Source: Bacillota bacterium (GTDB lineage: Bacteria > Bacillota > Clostridia > Christensenellales > UMGS416). Taken from it: a stretch of DNA of 64,000 nt. The translations under genes and the position numbers were made by a program. The stretch is from positions 248,001 to 312,000 of the forward strand of contig JAEYRH010000009.1 of assembly GCA_023435705.1 (NCBI GenBank). Direction: 5' to 3'. The first letter of the stretch is position 1. Every line of letters starts with the position of its first letter. The notes beneath the pieces were generated by a model, which saw only the letters and a list, made by a program, of their open reading frames with translations, was not told the origin of the DNA and did not search any database. Below are positions 59,133-64,000 of the stretch, piece after piece.

Positions 59133-60886
59133 AAGCGACACTGGCCAATACCTGGAGATCTCTTCGGAGAATGCTGCAATATACCAAAGGGAACCGGGTG
59201 CAGTTCTATTCGGGCCTGCTGATCGACTGCTCCGACAGTTTGGTCACAAACGCCGTGTTCAGCTATGTGCTCATGCTCGTGTTTGCCGGCATCGAAAGCA
59301 AGGATCCCTCTTCGGTCGGTAAGGTGGTGGTGTCACTGGCACTGGGGGGGATCCTGTTTCTGGCGGTTTTTGTGCTGGGGCCTTGGCTGCAGCAGCGGGC
59401 CAGTGTGAGGGCTGTGGCACGGCTACGGCGAGAGGTGATGGAGCAGACACTCAACCTGCCCACGGTGTGGTTTGATGAGAGGCATAGCGGCGATGTGATC
59501 TCCCGCCTGACTGCCGACATGCAAGCCGCCGAGCAATGCCTGGGCTGGCAGCTGCGGTTCCCCCTGAAGGGGCTGATTGCCGGTGTGGGCTGCACCATTA
59601 TGATGTTTGCACTGGAGTGGCGCATGGCGTTGATCGCGCTGCTGATTGGTTTTTTCTCCGTTTGGGCGATGAGCCGTTTCGCCACGCCAATCAAGAGAGC
59701 TTCTGATAAGATCCAGGCTGGACTGGGCAAGGTGAGTGAAGCGGCTTCCGATTTGCTGGCAGCCGCACCGGTGCTGCGTGTGTTCAACCTGGCCCGCTGG
59801 GCTGGAAATCGGATGGACTGGGCCAGCGAAGAGGTTTATCGCCACACCCGCACCCGCGTGCGCTATCAAACCAGCCAGGACGTGGTCAACAACTTCAGCG
59901 GATGGGTTATGTTTGTGGGGTTGGTGTTGATCGGAAGCCTGGGCGTGATCAACCAATGGTTCAGTTTCGCCACATTGATGGCGGTGATCCAGTTGAACAA
60001 TGGGCTGGGCATGTTGTTTCAGACCATCGGCGGCTCATTTTCGCAGCTGCAGGGCTCTTTGGCCGGCGCAAACCGCGTGTTTGAGATGCTGGATGCTGAA
60101 AAGGAGGCCAGTGACGGCGAGGTGCTCGCGCCACTGGTGGGCAGCCCGGCCATCCGCCTGCACGATGTGACATTCTCCTATGAGGCGGGCCATGATGTAT
60201 TAGCCGGGCTGAGCGCAACGGTGCAGGCTGGTGAAAAGGTGGCGCTGGTGGGCGGCAGCGGCTGCGGCAAAAGCACTGCCTTGAAATTGCTGTTGAACTT
60301 CTATGGTGTGAGCTCCGGCCACATCGAGCTTTTCGGCCACCGGCTTGACAGCGGCTCCACCGCCCTGCGGCGCAACGTTGCCTATGTGCCGCAGACATGC
60401 TATCTGTTTTCCGGCACCGTGCGCGAAAACATCGCTGCAGGCCGGCCTGGTGCCACCGACGGGGAAATTGAGCAAGCAGCCATGGCTGCACTCGCCCATG
60501 ATTTCATCCTGGAGCTGCCCCAGGGTTACGACACCGAGGTGGGTGAGCGAGGCGCCCAACTTTCCGGCGGCCAGCGCCAGCGGATCGCCATTGCCCGGGC
60601 CATCCTCAAGGACGCACCGCTGCTGTTGCTTGATGAGGCCACTGCATCGCTGGACTCCCAGTCGGAAGCCCAGGTGCAGGCAGCGCTGGAGCGGCTCATG
60701 CAGGGCCGCACCGTGGTGGTGGTGGCCCACCGATTATCCACGGTGCGCAATGCTGACCGCATCCTGGTGCTGGAGGGCGGTGCGATTGTGGAGCAGGGTG
60801 CCCATGATGAGTTGCTGGAGATCGGGGGGCGTTATGCCGAGTATTATCAAACGCAGTTTGCCGGTGCGGACGCTTTGAGTGCATAA
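59129..60886 (+). CDS. ABC exporter half-transporter, subunit B
   Basis: 585 residues; the start is embedded in the stop of subunit A, with GGAGGTGAGG upstream. Six membrane helices are followed by an ABC domain: Walker A GGSGCGKST, LSGGQRQRIAIARAIL, LLLLDEATASLD and VAHRLS. Both subunits retain the Walker B glutamate, so a degenerate nucleotide site, usual in heterodimeric exporters, is not obvious. The protein resembles subunit A in layout but is clearly diverged. No terminator is visible before pfk. Confidence 0.93.
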   Translation: MKATLANTWRSLRRMLQYTKGNRVQFYSGLLIDCSDSLVTNAVFSYVLMLVFAGIESKDPSSVGKVVVSLALGGILFLAVFVLGPWLQQRASVRAVARLRREVMEQTLNLPTVWFDERHSGDVISRLTADMQAAEQCLGWQLRFPLKGLIAGVGCTIMMFALEWRMALIALLIGFFSVWAMSRFATPIKRASDKIQAGLGKVSEAASDLLAAAPVLRVFNLARWAGNRMDWASEEVYRHTRTRVRYQTSQDVVNNFSGWVMFVGLVLIGSLGVINQWFSFATLMAVIQLNNGLGMLFQTIGGSFSQLQGSLAGANRVFEMLDAEKEASDGEVLAPLVGSPAIRLHDVTFSYEAGHDVLAGLSATVQAGEKVALVGGSGCGKSTALKLLLNFYGVSSGHIELFGHRLDSGSTALRRNVAYVPQTCYLFSGTVRENIAAGRPGATDGEIEQAAMAALAHDFILELPQGYDTEVGERGAQLSGGQRQRIAIARAILKDAPLLLLDEATASLDSQSEAQVQAALERLMQGRTVVVVAHRLSTVRNADRILVLEGGAIVEQGAHDELLEIGGRYAEYYQTQFAGADALSA

Positions 60887-60951
60887 TTTGTTTGTTTTTT
60901 TCAGGAGATGAAGTAGAATAAAAGCAAATCATGCATTTCAGGAGGCCCGCC

Positions 60952-62022
60952 ATGAAAAGACGCATCGGCATTCTGACCAGCGGTGGGGATTGCCCCGGCC
61001 TCAACGCAGCGATCCGAGGGGTTGCAAAGGCGGCATATGAACTGTTTGACGCGGAGATCATCGGCTTTGCTGATGGCTACAAGGGCCTGATCGAGGGCGA
61101 ATACCGCACGATGGAGAAACATGAATTCTCCGGCATCCTCACGCTTGGCGGCACAATCCTGGGCACCTCTCGCCAGCCTTTCAAAACGATTCGGGTGATC
61201 GCCGACGACAATGTGGACAAGGTCGGCGAGATGAAAAAGAATTATGAGAAGCTCAAGCTGGACTGCATGGTGATACTGGGCGGCAATGGCACGCACAAAA
61301 CAGCCAATCTGTTAAGCCAGCAGGGCCTCAATGTGATCGGCCTGCCCAAGACCATCGACAATGACCTGTGGGGCACCGATGTGACCTTTGGTTTTCACAC
61401 CGCGGTGGACATCGCAACCGACGTGGTGGACCGCATCCACACCACGGCCACAAGCCATGGCCGCGTGATGGTGATCGAGCTCATGGGCAACAAGGCCGGC
61501 TGGCTCACGCTCTATGCCGGTGTGGCCGGCGGTGCTGATATCATCCTGCTGCCTGAAATCCCCTATGATATTGAGAAGGTTTGCCGGGCGGTGGAGAAGC
61601 GCCGCAAGCAGGGCAAGGACTTTTCCATCGTCACTGTGGCCGAGGGCACATTGAGCCGGGAGGAAGCGGCCCTGCCCAAAAAGGAGCTGAAGGCCGCGCT
61701 GGAGGCCCGCACAGTGCCTGTGAGTTATCGTGTGGCGGCGGACATCCAGAAGGCCACCGGCGCGGAGACCAGGGTGGTTGTGCCGGGCCACATCCAGCGC
61801 GGCGGCTCGCCATCGGCTTATGACCGGGTGCTGGCCACCAGGTTCGGTGCCTTTGCGGCGGAGCTCATCAAAGCCGGGCAATATGGCACCACGGTTGCTT
61901 TGGTCAATAACAGCGTGCAGGCCAACCCGTTGGCCGAAGTGGCTGGCAAGGCCAAGCTGGTGCCATCAGACCATGAGCTGGTGCGCATCGCCAAGAGCAT
62001 CGGGATCAAGTTTGGAGATTGA
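60952..62022 (+). CDS. 6-phosphofructokinase (ATP- or PPi-dependent)
   Basis: 356 residues from the ATG at 60952 with AGGAGG upstream. The PFK fold is plain: RIGILTSGGDCPGLNAAIRGV, ILGGNGTHKTA, GLPKTIDNDLWGTDVTFGFHTA, VMVIELMGNKAGWLTLYAGVAGGAD, and VPGHIQRGGSPSAYDR. The phosphoryl-donor site has Gly at the position that favours ATP (GGNGT; Asp in PPi enzymes), but Lys in PKTIDND, which is typical of PPi enzymes. The Asn in GGNGT replaces the usual Asp. The donor therefore cannot be decided from sequence. It phosphorylates fructose 6-phosphate in glycolysis. Confidence 0.93.
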   Translation: MKRRIGILTSGGDCPGLNAAIRGVAKAAYELFDAEIIGFADGYKGLIEGEYRTMEKHEFSGILTLGGTILGTSRQPFKTIRVIADDNVDKVGEMKKNYEKLKLDCMVILGGNGTHKTANLLSQQGLNVIGLPKTIDNDLWGTDVTFGFHTAVDIATDVVDRIHTTATSHGRVMVIELMGNKAGWLTLYAGVAGGADIILLPEIPYDIEKVCRAVEKRRKQGKDFSIVTVAEGTLSREEAALPKKELKAALEARTVPVSYRVAADIQKATGAETRVVVPGHIQRGGSPSAYDRVLATRFGAFAAELIKAGQYGTTVALVNNSVQANPLAEVAGKAKLVPSDHELVRIAKSIGIKFGD

Positions 62023-62038
62023 CACTACGACACAGAAT

Positions 62039-62070
62039 AGCGGGTGGGCCTATAGGCCCACCCGCTTTTT
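62039..62070 (+). terminator. Terminator of the phosphofructokinase gene
   Basis: AGCGGGTGGGCCTA and TAGGCCCACCCGCT form a perfect palindromic stem, followed by TTTTT. Confidence 0.92.
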
Positions 62071-62122
62071 GAATAGCTTTTCCCTCCGGCTCATACACTG
62101 TTTATGACCTGGAGGAAAGCGC

Positions 62123-62431
62123 ATGATCCGGTTATTGAAGCCAGCCACCCTCACGCTGGCTGCGTTGAATCTACTCGACATGGCCATTACCGCTTGCCTG
62201 CTGGCCCGGTTTGGCAAGGCTGCGGAAGCCAACATGCTGATGCGGGAGATGTGGCAGGCGTCACCGGTTCTATTTGTGGCGTTCAAGGCGCTGCTGAGCG
62301 TGGTATTCCTGGCTCTTGCCCGCAAAGCCGATTGGCTGCGCCGGTGGATGGTGTTTGCCGTGATGCCAGCCACCGCCGTTTATCTTGTTGTGGTAGGGTG
62401 GGGTGTGTTTGTGCTGGTCAACATGTTGTAA
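62123..62431 (+). CDS. Small membrane protein (DUF5658-like)
   Basis: 102 residues; TGGAGGAAAG upstream. Three membrane helices: LTLAALNLLDMAITACLLARFG, LFVAFKALLSVVFLAL, and MVFAVMPATAVYLVVVGWGVFVL. The LNLLDMAITACLL.R.G..EANMLM pattern is that of DUF5658 proteins, whose function is unknown. It converges on the lipoprotein gene with a 6-bp gap. Confidence 0.75.
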   Translation: MIRLLKPATLTLAALNLLDMAITACLLARFGKAAEANMLMREMWQASPVLFVAFKALLSVVFLALARKADWLRRWMVFAVMPATAVYLVVVGWGVFVLVNML

Positions 62432-62437
62432 AGGGGA

Positions 62438-63247
62438 TTAGTCGCTTGACCACGAATCCACAAAGCTCCTGGCAATCTCATCGATCACCTTGTTGGAGAG
62501 CACATATTCCACCAGGTCGCCATCCACATAAGCCTTATCAAAAGTCAGGCTGATTACCTGGTAGGAAGCTGTGCCACCATCGTCAATCACCGGGCCGCCT
62601 ACGATCACGGAGACCTGCCGGCGGATGGTCATGCGCCGGGAGCTATCAGCGGACGGAGTATCGCACAGCATGGTGATCACCCTTGCGTCCATCTTGTATG
62701 CCGGCGTTTCCCACAGCATCGGGGTGGCATCTTCCGGCATCAGGGAAAGCCAAGGTTCGTCCGGATAGGACTCAATTTGTTCGATTAACCCCACTGCCCT
62801 GCCTGTGCTGTCCAGAATGATGGGCTGGAATTCTTCTGCGTCCAGCATGGTCCAGCCCCCGGGAAGCCGCAGTGCGCCCCAGGTTGTGGTGATTGCCTGG
62901 CTTGCAAGCTTGAGTGCAGGATACTTCGCAGGATCCTTGTCCTCCGCCACATCCAGCCAGGGGCCGGTGTAACCCACCGACTTCGGCTCCGGCCAGGGTG
63001 TCAGCTCCGGTGTTTTTGTCTCAAAGTCCTCGGCAGGATCGTTGGTTTGCGCTGTGACTTGCGCAGAGCCCGCTGGCTCGCCGGTCATCATGACGGCAGT
63101 GGGCGCTGGGCTTGTGCTCCCCGTGGATGCAGCCGTGCCGGAGCACGCTGCCAGCACCAGCGGCAGCGAAACCACCAATGCGATGGTCACCCAGCTGGCA
63201 AAGGCTGTCCTTGCTTTTTCTGTGGATTTGTTTGGTTTTTCCTTCAT
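62438..63247 (-). CDS. Lipoprotein of unknown function
   Basis: 269 residues from ATG 63247. An unusually long charged n-region (KEKPNKSTEKAR) leads to a hydrophobic segment and lipobox LAAC (Cys near 35), then a Ser/Thr/Pro/Ala-rich linker (to about 100). The C-terminal about 170 residues form a domain with TWGALRLPGGWTMLDAEEFQPI and DEPWLSLMPEDATPM. The family is unrecognised. No ribosome binding site is seen, and the promoter lies so close (see 63254-63282) that the mRNA may be leaderless. Confidence 0.7.
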   Translation of the reverse strand: MKEKPNKSTEKARTAFASWVTIALVVSLPLVLAACSGTAASTGSTSPAPTAVMMTGEPAGSAQVTAQTNDPAEDFETKTPELTPWPEPKSVGYTGPWLDVAEDKDPAKYPALKLASQAITTTWGALRLPGGWTMLDAEEFQPIILDSTGRAVGLIEQIESYPDEPWLSLMPEDATPMLWETPAYKMDARVITMLCDTPSADSSRRMTIRRQVSVIVGGPVIDDGGTASYQVISLTFDKAYVDGDLVEYVLSNKVIDEIARSFVDSWSSD

Positions 63248-63253
63248 GGCAGA

Positions 63254-63282
63254 AGAATACTGCCTGTGGGTATCGTTGTCAA
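63254..63282 (-). promoter_or_regulatory. Promoter abutting the lipoprotein start codon
   Basis: On the minus strand TTGACA (63282-63277), 17-nt spacer and TATTCT (63259-63254). Only 6 nt separate the -10 from the ATG at 63247, so transcription should start at or next to the start codon. Confidence 0.6.
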
Positions 63283-63349
63283 CCAAAACGGGAATTGCGG
63301 AAGGAATTTCCCAACCGGCGTCAAATCAATAGTCAAAGAGGCGATTGGT

Positions 63350-64000
63350 ATGGGGGAAGCGTTGTTTTATGAGCGTCTGCCAACAGGAGCAGTGAAGTGC
63401 CTGCTGTGCCCCCATGGCTGCGTGATCGGCGAAGGCAGCCGTGGCATTTGCGGTGTGCGGGAAAACAGTGGCGGAATGCTGCACTCCATGAATTATGGTC
63501 TGCTCACTTCCATCGCCGCCGACCCGGTGGAAAAAAAGCCGCTGCGGCATTTCCTGCCGGGCACGCGCACTCTCTCCTGCGGCAGTTTCGGCTGCAACCT
63601 GATGTGCCTGCATTGCCAGAACTGGCAGATCGCCAGAGGCAGGCCCGGCGCCATTGAGATGACTCCGCAGGCATTTGTGGCGATGGCCCGCGAGCAGGAT
63701 TGCCCGTCGGTGGCATTCACCTACAACGAGCCCGGCATGTTTTATGAGTGGGTGCTGGAAGCCGCCCGCGTCGCCCATGCCGTGAGTTTGAAGACAATCC
63801 TGGTCACCAACGGATACCTGAACCGGGAGCCGCTGCTGCGACTCCTGCCCCACATCGATGCGATGAACGTGGATTTGAAGGCCTTCACCGAAGAGGGCTA
63901 TCTCAAGGTTGGCGGCAGGCTCGCGCCGGTGATGGAGTATATTGAAACTGCTCAGGCATGCTCTCATGTGGAGGTCACGATGCTGCTTGTGCCCGGCATC
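63350..64000 (+). CDS. amrS: AmmeMemoRadiSam-system radical SAM enzyme (AmrS), partial
   Basis: 217 codons visible, running off the window edge; AAAGAGG precedes the ATG. The N-terminal zinc-like motif CLLCPHGCVIGEGSRGICGVRE and the radical SAM cluster motif CNLMCLHC (C-x3-C-x2-C) within SFGCNLMCLHCQNWQIARG define the AmrS family, related to pyruvate-formate-lyase activating enzymes. Further conserved segments are FTYNEPGMFYEW and TNGYLNREPL. AmrS usually acts with a Memo and an AMMECR1 protein. Whether these genes follow cannot be seen here. Confidence 0.92.
   Translation, partial: MGEALFYERLPTGAVKCLLCPHGCVIGEGSRGICGVRENSGGMLHSMNYGLLTSIAADPVEKKPLRHFLPGTRTLSCGSFGCNLMCLHCQNWQIARGRPGAIEMTPQAFVAMAREQDCPSVAFTYNEPGMFYEWVLEAARVAHAVSLKTILVTNGYLNREPLLRLLPHIDAMNVDLKAFTEEGYLKVGGRLAPVMEYIETAQACSHVEVTMLLVPGI

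Overview
The window looks like the chromosome of a moderately GC-rich, single-membrane member of the Bacillota, most likely class Clostridia. The evidence is a CIRCE-controlled hrcA-grpE-dnaK-dnaJ region, PadR/DUF2812 and YtrA-type GntR/ABC modules, DUF421-DUF4363 and DUF975 genes, GEMM-I c-di-GMP riboswitches, strong GGAGG ribosome binding sites with frequent GTG/TTG starts, and many lipoproteins with no outer-membrane functions. I see no phage, transposase, integrase or CRISPR array. The genus cannot be read from the sequence.

Layout. 1-5 kb (minus): a very large secreted repeat protein cut by the window edge, and a secreted CAP/SCP-domain protein whose leader carries two tandem c-di-GMP-I aptamers. 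5-13.5 kb (minus): an alpha/beta hydrolase, two VOC proteins, two GNAT acetyltransferases, small lipoproteins, mnmG, a TVP38-type membrane protein and cca. 13.6-20.2 kb (plus): a PLP decarboxylase, two ABC-2 export systems, and a YtrA-like repressor with a clear promoter and operator. 20.1-22.5 kb (minus): two paralogous membrane diguanylate cyclases. 22.6-30.9 kb: an Fe-S protein, a PadR-DUF2812 pair with the wreck of a second DUF2812 gene, a GH3 glycosidase, three DUF975 paralogues, and a DUF421/DUF4363 pair.

31-39 kb (minus) is the most unusual stretch. Acyl-AMP ligase, acyl carrier protein, ABC ATPase, a giant coiled-coil FtsX-type permease and a free-standing NRPS-type condensation-domain protein lie in one tight operon, with an L,D-transpeptidase just downstream. 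It looks like a small carrier-protein acyl-transfer and export system.

40-50 kb (plus): the heat-shock operon with a methyltransferase gene between dnaK and dnaJ, then prmA, mtaB and a HIT protein. Next comes an approximately 200-nt candidate structured RNA with its own promoter, a 15-bp closing helix and attenuator-like hairpins, ahead of a methyltransferase gene. 51-55 kb: tRNA-Gly(CCC), tuf, rpmG-secE-nusG and rplK-rplA. 55-64 kb: two GlsB-like membrane proteins, an amidase-domain protein, a LURP-one-like protein, a heterodimeric ABC exporter, a phosphofructokinase, a small membrane protein, a lipoprotein, and the start of an AmmeMemoRadiSam radical SAM enzyme.

Two families of intergenic palindromic repeats are scattered through the window: three copies of a 120-156 bp composite element, two of them in the heat-shock region, and two copies of a shorter one. 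c-di-GMP links distant parts of the window. The two cyclases at 20-22 kb can make the ligand that the tandem riboswitch at 4.6-4.9 kb should sense.
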